From the NCBI GenBank assembly GCA_001939145.1, contig LSRX01000340.1:366263-430262 (forward strand): 64,000 nucleotides of DNA, given 5' to 3'. Made by a program: the position numbers and the translations under genes. Every line of letters begins with the position of its first letter. Positions within the stretch are counted from its first letter, which is position 1. Source of the stretch: Symbiodinium microadriaticum (taxonomy: Eukaryota; Sar; Dinophyceae; Suessiales; Symbiodiniaceae). Shown here one piece after another: positions 1 to 11,812 of the stretch. The notes below the pieces were generated by a model. It was given only the letters and a program-made list of their open reading frames with translations. It was not told the DNA's origin and ran no database searches.

Positions 1-166
1 TAGAAAGGGTTTGCTGATCACGGGTCTGCTGTTGTACCCAAGCACGTAGGTCGACCCCTTCGTCCCGGCAGGCTTCGTCCCAGGGACGTCTTGAAGCTCC
101 CGAGTGCGAAATGCGACTAAACCCCCAGTGCCTGCTGCGTTTTCCGCTCCACATTGGAGTTCGCTT

Positions 167-277
167 GACGTGATAGCTTGCGCCATTGATGGCATCCTGG
201 ACGGGCACAGGTCTATCCTCATCTACCCGACAGAGTTCCATTACACCCTGCGCCCCAAGCCTCAAAACTGTGAATAG
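167..277 (+). CDS. possible exon, unknown protein
   Basis: A short open frame with GC-rich third positions reads ACAIDGILDGHRSILIYPTE and continues FHYTLRPKP before a stop. A possible acceptor (GATAG) lies just before the Ala codon at 176. I do not recognise the peptide. It stands out from the degenerate telomere-like DNA around it by codon composition only. Confidence 0.25.
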   Translation, partial: DVIACAIDGILDGHRSILIYPTEFHYTLRPKPQNCE

Positions 278-1999
278 TCAACTCAGGCCCTGTACCGACA
301 ACCCTACAATCCTGAACGCTGAATACGACTGCAAGCCGTCAGAAAAAGCCTAGACTCTTGAAAACCCTTCAACAACACCTGAACCTTCAAGGACACCCTC
401 AGCCCTCAAGAAGCCATCACAGCCGTCAGCACGGACCAAAACCCTCAAAATACCCGGAGCCAGAAGCCGCAACCTTGCCTTCTCTCGTGAGGCCACCATA
501 TGACCTTGCCATGGCCCAAGCACTGCGGGCTTGCTCTGAGGGGATTTTCGGCTACAGGGTTTTGGGGGTTGTTTAGAGTTTAGAGTTTACGGTTGGAAAG
601 GATTTTAATAGGGCGTTTGAGGCCTATAGGGCTTTTATGAGGGTGTCAGGTTCTGTAAGCGGCCTTCGGCAGGGGTGAATTCTAGGCGGGTCGTACCAAA
701 AAAATATGTATTTATCGCATCTTGTAGGGTTTCCTCCTTCGGTCCAGTTGGTTCTACAATAGTAGGGGGTTGTATATCATGCACGAGCCTGTAGGCAAAG
801 ATCGAGAGCTTTCTTCATCAGGCTGCTGTCGTATCTAAGCACGCCCCAAGAGGTGCAGGATCCAGGCTTTACGTGAAGGATCGAGGATTCTTGGTCCAAG
901 CTGGTGGGCTTAGCCCCGAACCGCACCCAAACCCGATCTGCCCCTTCCGATGTTTGGAAGGCTTGGGCTGCTTCAAAATTCTCGAGTTTGAGGATCAGAG
1001 CTCCGGGTTCAGGGAAGACCCTTCGATGAGCCTCCTCGGGGACAGGCAGCTAGTTCCCGATATAGATGTTCCTTATCCCTGTCTCTCAAGGAATCTGCGA
1101 AGAGATTTCCGAAGAGAATCCTAAAGGTGGTGCCTCAACCCGGGTTTCAAGCTTTGTTTCTGAGTAGACGGGGAAGTATCCCCCTATCCGCCCACGATCA
1201 CCGGCTGTCTTTTAATTTACATAGTCACCGTGATTGTTACGACAGTAGTCCTGGAATTCAGGCTCGGTGCTATTCCTGCAGATGGTCGGGCGGGTGGGCG
1301 TGAAGCATGGAATGTCAAAAAGCCAGATTCAGAAAGATGTAAGCCAGAAAGGCTGTACATGAATCCGTTTTCATTAAAGCATATTTCGCGGAGTGTTTGA
1401 TACCCTAAGCCTCACCGAAAACCTTGTGGCTTCCTAGTCATTAGGGCACTTACTCTTGGGCATTCGCAGGTTGTCGTGAACTCCCTATAAACCCAAACCG
1501 TCTTCTTGTGCTTTGCAGTTCCAGGGTCCGTAAGTCTCCCTCGTACTCGATAAAGCTCCCGAAGCATCCCGGATATCCTAATCGACCGAGGACCGACATT
1601 CGGAAGTATTGCCGGCAGGCCGTCAGCTAAGCCTGTGCAGCGTGATTTTGAGGAGCTTCCTCTGTACTGCCTCTACTTCAATCTGAAGTGTGGGCTCGCC
1701 CTTGCCATGCGGGGGAGAAATTGCCCCCAAGCTTGGGAACCCACGCGCTGAGTCTAAGAAAATGTGGTGCGGAGCCTCCTTCAAGACGTCTTTTCCGCAA
1801 TCTTGCATTCACCGGATGAAGGGACGCAAGGACCTATACATGAAAAATGCCTGCACACACGCACACACAAACTCACTTGCAGACTAACTAGGTAACTAGG
1901 GTTGGGCATCTTTAGCTATCCAAAGGCCAGACACTTCCAATGGACAACTTCGGCCCCAAGAGCATAAAACTCAATAACTATTAATATATCCGCCCGCAG
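278..1999. other. no confident gene; repeat-derived DNA
   Basis: Mostly degenerate CCCTAAA/TTTAGGG-like words. The small open frames here (for example 873-1124) lack convincing exon borders, and I see no recognisable motif. Confidence 0.4.
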
Positions 2000-2098
2000 G
2001 TTGATCTTCCAGTGGAAATCTCTCACCTGTGGCAGAGCTTAGATACCGATTCGGATGGCAAGGTTCGCATGGAGGACACTGTTCAGCAGCTTCGAAAG
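2000..2098 (+). CDS. EF-hand exon
   Basis: This is a 33-codon internal exon, phase 0 at both ends, with acceptor CGCAG before 2000 and donor AAG/GTGTTG after 2098. It contains a full canonical EF-hand loop, DTDSDGKVRMED (Asp at 1, 3 and 5, Gly at 6, Val at 8, Asp at 12), preceded by the helix HLWQSL and followed by TVQQLRK. The loop predicts Ca2+ binding. The style matches the exons further downstream on the same strand, so I take it as part of an EF-hand-repeat gene. The neighbouring exon at 3541 is phase compatible. Confidence 0.72.
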
Positions 2099-2273
2099 GT
2101 GTTGCAACTGTTCTTGTGGCTTAACCGTATAGATGTTTATAGCTCTTCAGGGTTCAAAGGTATCTTCTCAGTATTTGGAGCAAGTGACCTTTAAGCTTAA
2201 ACCTGGTGTTGTCGCAGTGGGGCAAGGGGGCTCCCTGACCGACTGCGGAAGCTGGAGAGAAAGGCTTTGGGTT

Positions 2274-2350
2274 GCATTTATAACTAAGGTTTCTAATCAT
2301 TATCAGCGTTTTATCTCGCATTTTATAACTAAGGTCTAATCATTATCAGT
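2274..2350 (+). repeat. tandem duplication, ~40-bp unit
   Basis: Two adjacent copies of TATAACTAAGGT(TT)CTAATCATTATCAG, separated by a short spacer and differing by a 2-bp deletion. It lies in the intron after the 2000-2098 exon. Confidence 0.75.
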
Positions 2351-3540
2351 GCTTGATATTGCGTTTATCGGGTGTATAAGGTTCGAGCAGGGCGTTTACA
2401 CGGGCTTCTTAGCATTAACGCAGACCCCTGATGTTTGAGCTCCTTCCCTTGATTTGGGTTGTTCTCATGGGGATCCTAATCGGGCCCTTGGCGAAGCACC
2501 GGTTAGCTATCAGGAGTTTACATGCTGCAAGTTCAACCTTTTGCCCTCCTAAGCCCGACGAAAAACCAAGCAGCCCCCTGCTATAAACCTCTACATCCCA
2601 AACCCTACACTCCTGCTCAGCGTGGGCTCGTAGAGCTCCAAATCCTAATTTAAATCTCTGATCAAACCCTAAACCCTGTAACCTCTCAAAGCACTGGGCT
2701 CCACACATCTGCACCCGAAATGTGCGTCGACGTCGTACCAGCAACCTCGCCCAGGCATGTCCGAGCGTGAGTGCTGAAACCCTCACCTCCTCCAGTCAAG
2801 GAGCTGTGCTCCCCGCGTGCTGAAGTCCTCGCCAAGTTCAAGGAGCCTTGTTCTTTGAGGTAGGGGAGGCGAGGAGCCTTTACGATATTGGAAGGAATTT
2901 ATGCATTTTGCGCTTTTTAAGAGGAGCCTGAATGTTTAGAACAGGATTTCGGGATAAAGGGTAGGGGAAGCTATTTGTAATTATTCTTCTAAGGTTTTTG
3001 AGGCTTTTTGAGGCATTGAGCCTGAAGGAGCTCAAGCTCTAAGACCCAGGTTTGGCGGAAGCTGCAGCATCCGACTCGGCTGTCGCAATGTTTGAGCCCT
3101 AAACACGCCTGACTTCAATGCCAACTGCCAAACTCAAGACCTCGAATCCCGAAACCTACTGACCGATCCTGCTTTGTGAGTGTGTGAGTCGAAACCCTGG
3201 ATCCCCAAAGCCCTAAGCAAAACCGTCAATCTTTGTCCAACTTGATGACAGAATGCGACGCCGGCTTCGCCTTTGCTGAGTCGGAGGGAAAAAACCCTTC
3301 CAACCCTAAACCCTAAACCCTTCCAGCCCTATGTCGGAGTTGCGAGAGCCCCTCCCCCCGCGTAAATAAGCCTTGAGTCCCAAGTGTACCTCACAATCAT
3401 CGTATGGTAATCATAACCAAACACTAGCAGTAGTTACAAAGTAACCGTCATAGTAGTAAAAATAAAACTACTAACCTTGTAGTGACGCTAATGATAATCA
3501 TGACAAGAATATTGCTAATGATCATGAACAGTAACTCGAG

Positions 3541-3637
3541 GAGTGGAGCCGCCAGAAATTCGGCACCGCCACGGCACTTTGGGAGACCCCAGAGGCCGCT
3601 CACGCCTGCCTGACTTTCGAGGATTCAGGGGATAAGG
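3541..3637 (+). CDS. probable degenerate EF-hand exon
   Basis: After the acceptor CTCGAG the frame reads EWSRQKFGTATALWETPEAA and then HACLTFEDSGDK. The part EWSRQKFGTATALW follows the pattern of later exons (EWADSNFGSVRHCF at 20112; KTYQHPLRAWRILD at 16098). The following 12 residues end in CLTFED, which fits positions 7-12 of a degenerate EF loop without Asp ligands. The start is phase 0, compatible with the end of 2000-2098. The donor is uncertain (GT at 3638, or GA after TTTCGAG). Confidence 0.5.
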
Positions 3638-5272
3638 GTTTAGGGTTTATAGGGAACCCTAAAGCAGTGCCGGTGGTAGGTAGTCTTGAAGGGTGTAGTG
3701 AACCCTGAAGGGGTGGGTCTAGGGGTTCAGAGTTTGGGTGGTTCTTATCAAGTATAAAAAAAAAAAGAGTCCATGGTTTGCAGGGACTGGGCACAGGATG
3801 TCAAACGGGCCTTTTAGAAGCCTCTAGGAGCTAGCTCGGTGGCTTTACAGCGTCTTCGAAGGCTGTGCAAAACGACACATGGGATGCAAGCCAAAGCTGA
3901 TTGCCTAGAATCTCCAAGCTCGTAGGGTTCTCTATGCTTCAGACATGAAGGTCTTCTCGTATCCATAAGCACCCTTGCAGGTACGTTCTGGGTCATGTCA
4001 GGAAAGCTGGAGAATTATAAAATTATAGAAGTATAGCCCAAGAGGGAGGCGCCACCAAGTCACTAAACCCCTGTAACCTTGAAGCTCCAGCCCTGGCTTT
4101 TCAGCTTTTGCAGGCAGTCCGGGCTCGAGCTCGTTGGCGGGGGCAGGGCCTCTGGATTTCAGATACCAAGATGCCTCACACTCAGCTCGTCGAAGCGTCA
4201 GAGCTTTGAGTTAGGTGCTACTTGGGGTTTGGGGTTTAGTATTTCTCTGTGCTTGGGGTTTAAGAAAGTTTAGGGGGGATTCGAACAAGCCGGCGCACAA
4301 AAAAAACAGTAAGATATCCAAGCCTGCCAGGCAACGCCTCCCTGAATCCAGGCCCCCAACCCGTGAAAACACTGACCTTCCGCATATATATAAGCAGCCT
4401 ATTAGAGTTCTAATACCACAAGACCAAAACACCATCCTTCGCCGCCTTCTGCGGCTCCCAGCTCCCGCATCCTCAGCCGTCTGCCAACGCCGGCGACTCA
4501 GCGACGCGATGGGTGGACACCAGCGCTTCTTCCACCCGAGCTTTGGCCAAAAAAGCGTTCCATGATAGTAGGTTTAGGATGGCACAAGAGTTAGAAGAAC
4601 CCGCAGCTGCGCAACTATAGCAGTGACAAGATTATTTTTGCTTCATGTATGATGCCAGACTCACACCCACCGCCCATGAGATACTGGGGACGGCCTGGTG
4701 TGGTTTGAGAAGTGGAGAGGACTTCGTGTTTACTTCTAGGGTTTATGTATGGCTGCAACCCCAACACCTATAGGAGACCTAGAAACTCCACCGGAAGCTT
4801 GGATAACCTGGCTGGCAAAGCCTTATTAGGTGGGCGTTTTGGATTTCATATGTTCCCTTATTCTTTGGCTTGACAGGATCTTGTTTGACGAGTATTTTGC
4901 AAGGAAGATTCTTGGGCCAAGCTAGAGTACGTAGAGTAACACTGGTACCTGGACTGGTTGCCCTACACCCGCTCCCGTAAACCCTGAAGCCAAGCCACTG
5001 GTTGACTTCTGTCTTTCCATGGTCCGCGCCCTGCAAAGGGACCTATCTCAATGTAGAGTATCACCGGCACGAGAGATCGGTAACCGATAAGGTCGGAGGG
5101 GGCACCAGGCCCTCAGTCCCTTACATTCTGGGTTTTCTCAACCTTACAGCCGTTTTTGAGAACTGAACCCTAGCATCCATGAATCTATCGCCTCAAACCC
5201 CCGGGAGCCCAGCTACAACGTAGCAAACCTGAAAAAATAGCCGTTTTGAAGCCCTCTATGGTCGAAACGCAG

Positions 5273-5360
5273 GAACTGGTTTTCCCGGTACATTTGGGGT
5301 ATCATCGCCAGCGTGAACTTGGGCGGCTTCCTCGCGGATCAGCAGCATCCCGACGGCGAT
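5273..5360 (+). CDS. possible exon, unknown
   Basis: The open frame NWFSRYIWGIIASVNLGGFL, then ADQQHPDGD, has acceptor CGCAG and donor GAT/GTTCAG and GC-rich third positions. No family is recognised; the stretch is hydrophobic and could be membrane-associated. Confidence 0.35.
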
Positions 5361-5612
5361 GTTCAGATATGTTTTTTAAATAAGCTTCTGTAGGATGTAG
5401 GGTTATGCTACACAGTAGGTTGTATACGAAGGTTTTGGCGAGTGTATACAGGGCTCTTTGCATATACTGTTGGTGAGTGTATCTTTTCGGTGTAATGGTG
5501 CGGCAGGCCCCCCCTTCATATGCGGTAACGCAAAAAAGAAAGGGAATCGGAGCAAAAGCTCTCGATCAGTCGCAGGATCCCCACAAGGTCTCGCAATCTC
5601 TGGCTCGGACAG

Positions 5613-5682
5613 GTACGGCGTGGACCGCTCGAAGAATCCGAACATCATGTGGCCCTGGTGGCACGAGATCATGCGCAAGAAG
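5613..5682 (+). CDS. probable exon, Trp-rich, unknown
   Basis: The acceptor GGCTCGGACAG is followed by one base and 23 codons reading YGVDRSKNPNIMWPWWHEIM then RKK, ending at an AAG/GCTACC donor. That is the same AAG/GC donor form used by the well-supported EF-hand exons. Third positions are GC-rich. The NPNIMWPWW motif is distinctive, but I cannot assign a function. Confidence 0.45.
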
Positions 5683-7038
5683 GCTACCGCTTTTCTGCTC
5701 ATTGATTCGGGCTTAAAGGAGATGCGGCTGAGTTTCAAAAGAGAGGAAGAGATGTTAGACCTTTGCTACAACTCCAGCTCATGCCTGCAAGCTATTTGAA
5801 ACTCGCCTCCCGAAAGCCCTTGACCCATCACCCGCAACCTTGAAGTCAATGCCCTGGAGCCTTAAGCCTTAAGCCTTACAAAAACTCTTCAAGGTAAGTC
5901 CTAAACTTAACTTCGCCCTGACCTCCCAAAACGCTCAAAGCTTCTGAGCCTTCAGTCCTAATCCTCGAAATGGCGCGCAAGGCCCTAAACCTTAGACAAC
6001 AGCACCTATGGGGCCAAAAGCCCAGAGGCCTAGAGGCCTAGACTTCCGCGCTGTGCAGGAGAAGGGCGAAATCCCAATGGACATGCCAGGTTATATGCCC
6101 CTGGGCCTTGACTCCCCTGAGCAAAATATGCGGTCTTTTCAAGTTGTGGATCTTTTGTTTGGGGGTTCTGGGAGGAAGATCCGAGTACCTATAGGGTCAT
6201 GGCTCTGGGTTTTAGGAGTTTCGAGCACCCAGAATTTCGATTGCAGGGTTTTGGGGCTGGATTTCTGGTGGAAGTATCAACCCTAAACCCGAAGTTTGGG
6301 GCACCCGCCCCGCTTCGAGGGTTGGAGCTTTCGGTGTCCACAGAGTGGCGGGACTCGGGGGCACTGCCACAACTTCTCGTTCAGGAATTCAATTAAGTCA
6401 CCATAGTAGGGATCTATAGTCTATAGAAAATAATATGATAACATGGTTTCCTTGTTATAGTATAAGTTAGTTTACATACTTTAACAAGAACCCCGAAATG
6501 CTATTGCGCAAACTATGAAATCTCACGGCAAACACGCACACACCCATGATTCTTCTGTACTCCAAACGTCAGAACACCATACTGCGTAGCACAGTCTTTG
6601 GACAAGAAGCTTAGACCCAACACAAAACTGGACCCGAAACCCTACACACTACACTCCAAGCCCGGGGTTGACACTTGGTGTTGGAAACATGCGGAACACC
6701 ACGAGAACCAAAACTCCATCAGAATCAGAAAGCTAGGCCCTAAACCATCAACCCCGAACCCCACCCAAAAGCCCAAAACCCATCCAAAAGCTTGAGCCTA
6801 TAGACCCATGGACCAAACCCCGTCAAAAGATGGACCCTAAACCCTCAACCCTATTCCTAAACCCTGCAAACTGCGGGCCGGATGTTTTGTTTAGCTGGGT
6901 GGGCAAAAACCCTATAAAAACCCCAAAACCCTAAAAGCCCTAAAGCCCAAAAAGCCTTAAAGCCCTACACACCCTAAAAGCCATAAACCCTCAAAGCCCT
7001 ACAACGCCCTAAACCCTAAGAGCCCTTTTTCCTCCGAG

Positions 7039-7115
7039 GCTGGCGAAGTTCCGCAACGAGTCCGAGGAGCGCTGGACCGCGGAGCGGAGCCACGAGCAAC
7101 TCTGCCCTTTCTGTG
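7039..7115 (+). CDS. probable exon, charged helix with Cys pair
   Basis: The pyrimidine-rich acceptor CCCTTTTTCCTCCGAG precedes a frame reading LAKFRNESEERWTAERSHEQ and then LCPFC. The first half resembles the helix between EF-hand units (compare ELARFEDWAAR at 24058). The Cys pair at the end could be chance. The donor is probably TGTG/GTCTCT. Confidence 0.45.
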
Positions 7116-7143
7116 GTCTCTGTGTTGTTTGTTGTGTATGTCT

Positions 7144-7155
7144 NNNNNNNNNNNN
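7144..7155. other. assembly gap (12 N)
   Basis: A run of N bounded on the right by seven G. It resembles the gap at 47439 and the poly-T/poly-G tracts at 22442 and 37344. Confidence 0.95.
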
Positions 7156-7299
7156 GGGGGGGCCTCTTTAGGGTTTTGGAGGGTTTTGGGGAAGTTTAGG
7201 GTCCCTGAACTTGAACCCCCACCCGCTCCTTTCTCTGTCGGCAAACGACCCCAATCCAACACCCCCCAATTTGCACAGACCTTTTGAACCCTCTAAAGC

Positions 7300-10200
7300 C
7301 CCTACATGCCAAGCTCAACATTGAGCTGGCTCTAGTTTTTGTTGTATCGACACCAAATCCTTCTTAAACCTCCGAATTTCCCCAAACAGATCTCTCCCCG
7401 AAACCCAAAACATCAAGGGCACAATTAACACCTGAAGCCGAAACCCCTGGCCCTAGACCCAAAAACCCTGAAAGCCTCCAAGCTTCAAAGAGCCTACCTA
7501 AACCCTGACAGAACCCAACGCCATAGTAGCTAAACCCCTACGCCTTCAAGAAGCCATCATAGAGAGCAGCCCTAAACCGCCCAAGAACCGCTATAAACCT
7601 TTCTTTAATTTAAAAACAATGACTGTTTGGGCTAGAAGCCGATGTTGCGCTCTTTGACGGTAAAGAGTCTTGCAGTGGTCTAGGGCTTGGGAGATGGTGT
7701 TAAGAGGACCTCATGAACAGCGTGCAGCTCATGTGGGTAGTGTCACCCCTGCTAGCATGAGCAGAGTGTTGTTGGCCGATTACGGTTTCTAAAGGCATGA
7801 CGTTTGACATCCCATGGTTTTTGCAAATGAAAGAGATCGCTGTTACCGGCATGCAGTTTGGTGTTAATGTTTGCTTCGTTTTCTCTCTGAGTTGTTCTTT
7901 TTGTTGGTGCCGTTTCTTCTGGGCAGTGGTCTTGTACAGGGTGTCTTCAACGAGGCCATTTTTCAGGCCGACACTCGTGCTGCATAGAACTGGTATACTT
8001 CTTACTGCTACTGTTTGTTATTCTTATCGCTATTGTTAGTTTTGTAGTCTTATTCTTACTGTTGGCGTACGGTTCTCGTCACTGATCTTCTTTTTCTTGT
8101 TCTTGTCCCTGTTGGTGAGTTCTTTCCTTACTGTTATTGCTTGTCTTCTCCTTCGCCGTGTTCTTCCGTTACTGGCGGTCTGGCGATCGTGTCGTGGTAG
8201 CCTTGGCCTGGCCACCCTTCTTGCCGAAACTCGTGTTGCAGAGCAAGGACCTTGGTTGGCAAAAACCAGGGAAAGCAGGAAACCAGTTTTGCCAGTACCC
8301 TGGCGAAGGAATTCATCGTCCGGACCACAAACAAGTAAGTTATAAGGCTTTCGAAGGGTCTCAGGCAATAAGAAACACAGAGGACCCCTTTGCTTTAGAT
8401 CCCAAAGAGTCGGAGCAGAAGCCCGAAGTCCGGGACACCCGGAGCACACTTCCCTTGCTCAGTGTGGTAAGTTGTCACCGTGGCTGTCTGTAGGCGATCC
8501 CCACTTGGACGGTTAGAGTCTGGAGTGACTGGCCAAGGTTTGAAGAGTATCTGAGCACCGCAGAGGCTGAGTGAAGTTCGGCCCCTTGAAAGCTTTAACC
8601 CCCCGAAGGCTGGCATACCGGTAGAAGGGGGCAAGTAAAGGAAGTCTGTGAGATCTAGCAGCATCTCCAGGACTGCAGCTTAAGGAATGGTTCGGACTTT
8701 TCGCTTCTGACCCTGAGCCTTCGGGAATCTGAAAGCAGAATCATGGGATTCTCACCGCTGCATCATATCCGTGTGTTACACCGGCTCAGGCCTGTGCCAG
8801 AAAGAGCAGACGGCGAGGCTTTCAAATAGCTAGCAGTGCAAGGTGCAGCTATCTTCTTAGAGCATCATCTGTAACCCTTCAACCATGGCATGCACATGCG
8901 GCAACACACACCACAAATGGAGGTAGGATCAAGCGACGGCTGGCTGGTACAAAAGACCGACCTGGATTCGCGCGATTCAACGATCCCGACTTCAGCGTAG
9001 TCTTGGCCCCCAGCAATAAGATTGAGCACTTTTTCGGGCCGTGATTGGTTTTGCAGCTCCAACCATAGAATTGTTGATGGTGAGTGCATCGCAGGATAGC
9101 TGGCAGGATTTGATCTTTTCGGGTCTGTGCTGGAAACCCTCAGCCCCGCTAATGAGGGCTAGATGAGCCATGCATGCGCAAGGGGTTGTCAGTGCCCAGA
9201 ATTTCTTGAGCCATTCTTTCGAGAATTCCGACCTCATTATGCTCAGGCTGTTATTTTGACAAGCCTGCGAAATGTAGTAAGCCTAGAGCAGCGACTGAGA
9301 TAGGCTGTCGACTTGAACCCTCGAGTCAAAAAGCAAAAGAAACCAAGCCAAACGAGATGGCGAGAATACTACCGTAGTTGCCAACATCATTTTGCAGGGT
9401 TCCTCGAAATCCCATTATAATTGTTAGGGCCCCCATACAGTACTGCGTAAGTCGGATCACAGGGCGCAGACAGTTGAGGGAATGTTGGAGCTGAACGTTT
9501 GGGAGCTTGAGGAGAGACCGTAGCCCATTGTAAATTGTCGGCGCTAAAACGTGCGATCTTGAATGTAAGAATCGGTGTCAGGAAAGTTAGGAATTTCTCC
9601 GAATACACGCTTCGCAGCGTGAATCCCGAGATATGACGTACCATAACCACATGGAGGCGACACGAAAAGCAATGACTGTAGTATTTATGATGCTATTATA
9701 TCGTTCCGTTCTCGAGGTCTCTGCACTGTATACATGTATTCTGTTCTATTCTATCCTATTCTTATTCCTAAGTCCTATTCTAAATCTAATTCTGATTCAG
9801 TTCAATTCTTCTTCTTCTCATTATGCCCATGCGTATGTTTTTTTCGTAGTCTTACTCTTATCTTATTCTATTCTATTCTGTTCTCTTCTATTCTATTGTA
9901 ATGCTATTCTATCATAATGTATCATATTATTCTACACAATGCTAGAGTAGATTATGTTCTGTTGTAATATATTATTTTATTGTATTAGTCTATTCAATTA
10001 TAATATAGTATAGCATAGTACATAACTCATCGTGTAATATAATATCATCCAAGATTTATGCAGCAACCAAGCCTTCCAAAGGCTCGTCCCCGCTTTCGGT
10101 GAGGCAGCTGAGTGCAGAGTCGAGAGAGACCCACGACAGACTAATGTAGGCAAACATAGGGTCAGGGTTTAGGCTTTCGGATCCGATGGGCCAATGGGGG

Positions 10201-10980
10201 CCCTAATGACAAAGCACTAGCCCCACAACCCCATTCTAGTTGCCCAGGCCTCAAGAGTGCAACATATGCCGGGTGTGAGGGGTTTGGGTTTGAAGACTAG
10301 GGTTCTAAAGCCCCAAAACCCTAAACCCTAATAGGTTGTCGGGCGGCTGAGTTTTTTTGGGGTTAGGGATCTGGGTCTGAATTCTTCAATGCAAGTAAGC
10401 ATGAATTTCCATCATGCGCACGCTGGTAGTGACAACAATATCCGGACTGTTATGGTTGTACTGAGTGATGGCTGGTGTAAGGGACTGCAATCAACGACAA
10501 AAAACCGGAGTTTTTGGAAATTAACTAGTTGTGGTGTTCGATTGTCATCTGCTTGTGTCCATGCAGTAGTACTCCCAGTAGTGCCCTTTTGCACTTGTGC
10601 CGTTTTGCATTTTCAGGTCTCCCTTTTTTAAGGCCGAATCACAGGAAAGAAATGCACCGTTCTTCTTCTTAAGCTCAGCCAATCCGGCTCGCCTCTCCAT
10701 GACCTGACCGCTCAGTGAGACTTGTGGTACCCTTGTTATCAAGGGGCTGCTGGGCAACCTAGTTAAGCCCCGAAACGCTTAACTCTAAACCGCAAGCCCT
10801 AAGACCCCTAAACTACACTGGACTGTATTAGACTAGATTGAGTAGACTAGTATACCAAACTGACTATACTAGACCAGACTACAAGGTATTATACTGTAGT
10901 TATACTATCTAACTAATTATATTCATACTGAAATTATACTAGAAATTAGAATATAATTAGGCTACAATGCCACTATCATC
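7300..10980. other. long intron/intergenic stretch
   Basis: No confident gene. A GTAAGT donor-like site at 8335 follows an open frame (about 8170-8334), but two frames are equally open there. From 9735 to 10035 the DNA is a low-complexity TTCTA/TATTA tract. Confidence 0.4.
9735..10035 (+). repeat. AT-rich TTCTA-type low-complexity tract
   Basis: Degenerate pentanucleotide runs (TATTC, TTCTA, TAATA). Similar AT-rich tracts occur at 10820-10990 and 29915-29995. Confidence 0.8.
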
Positions 10981-10989
10981 ATACTATAG

Positions 10990-11073
10990 CTATGCCGAAG
11001 CTTCCGAAGATCATTCCGAGTCTCCTTGCGAGGCGCTGCGGGAGCTCGGGTGGCCCGGAATTCACTGCCAAGA
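10990..11073 (+). CDS. probable exon of EF-hand-repeat protein
   Basis: After acceptor CTATAG the frame reads YAEASEDHSESPCEALRELG and then WPGIHCQE. The CEALRELGWPG part fits the linker that follows an EF-hand in this kind of protein (compare ELKRACHK at 20721 and EFRDVCQK at 17434). The donor is uncertain; GAG/GAGCTC would be a GA donor. The telomere-like block at 11092 follows at once. Confidence 0.45.
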
Positions 11074-11091
11074 GGAGCTCCCGCTTCAGGG

Positions 11092-11190
11092 GGCTTAGGG
11101 TTTAGGGCTTAGGGTTTAGGGAAAAGGGCTTAGGGCTTAGGGTTTAGGGTTTAGAGGCCCCCACTCAGTAACAGTCGGGTTTAGGGTTTA
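11092..11190 (+). repeat. interstitial telomere-like array (TTTAGGG)
   Basis: Repeated TTTAGGG with CTTAGGG variants. Comparable blocks lie at 31495-31622 and, in CCCTAAA orientation, at 3300-3325 and 33322-33350. TTTAGGG is the known plant and dinoflagellate telomere unit. Confidence 0.85.
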
Positions 11191-11743
11191 GGGTGTAGGG
11201 TCTCAGAATATGGAGAAATAGAAGGCCCGTTATAGTAGCCCCTATTATAGACTGCTACTGTAGGGGGGCAGTACCTAAGATAGAGTCGTATTTTGTTGCT
11301 ACTAGTGTCGTCATCATTGGTATTGTAGCTACTTTTATCTATTATGAACTGTAGTAGTAGGGTTTGTCATCATTGATATTGTTGTCTTTGTTATTTTTAC
11401 TAGTAGTAGGAGGGTTCAAGGTTTAGGGTTTAGGAAAATCGCTGCCAAGAGGAGCTTCTTCGCTGCTTTTTTTTTCGGGGTGGGAGGGGTTGGTAGAATC
11501 GCAGTCTATCCCTGACAGTATGCCCCAGGCTTTTTTGGGCAGCATAAACCCTTCCTCATGAGGGCTTTGGGCTTTTCTCAAATCCGTGCACCTTTGGGCT
11601 GCTAGGGGGAGCCACCTCTAAACCAGCAGGGTTGACGGGTACCGGGTACCGGCGTTCAGGATTTCCTTTAGAACTTTGTGGGGTTCAGGGTGTGGGGTGC
11701 TGGTTTTGCGGCTTTTGAGGTCTACCCATATATGCTCAACGAG

Positions 11744-11774
11744 CCGCAGCACTTTTCGGCTCGGCGGGCTCAAG
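11744..11774 (+). other. possible relic of dinoflagellate spliced leader
   Basis: CCGCAGCACTTTTCGGCTC followed by GGCGGGCTCAAG lies 39 bp upstream of the RING gene start. The canonical dinoflagellate leader ends CCGTAGCC-ATTTTGGCTCAAG. With one inserted C, the first part matches it in roughly 16 of 19 positions, and the second part keeps GGCTCAAG, like a truncated second copy. Such relics mark genes reinserted from trans-spliced mRNA. A chance match is possible. Confidence 0.45.
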
Positions 11775-11812
11775 TAACTTTTATGTAAAGAAAGCCCCCC
11801 GTTGCCTGCCCG

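Noticed and set aside
61..180. tRNA, rRNA or CRISPR-like signals anywhere in the window
   Set aside because: Reading both strands I saw no cloverleaf with a conserved GTTCRA arm, no rRNA core and no evenly spaced direct repeats with unique spacers.
9519..9540. CCGTAGCC match to the start of the spliced leader (another at 62999)
   Set aside because: An 8-9 base match is expected by chance in a window of this size, and no gene start follows.
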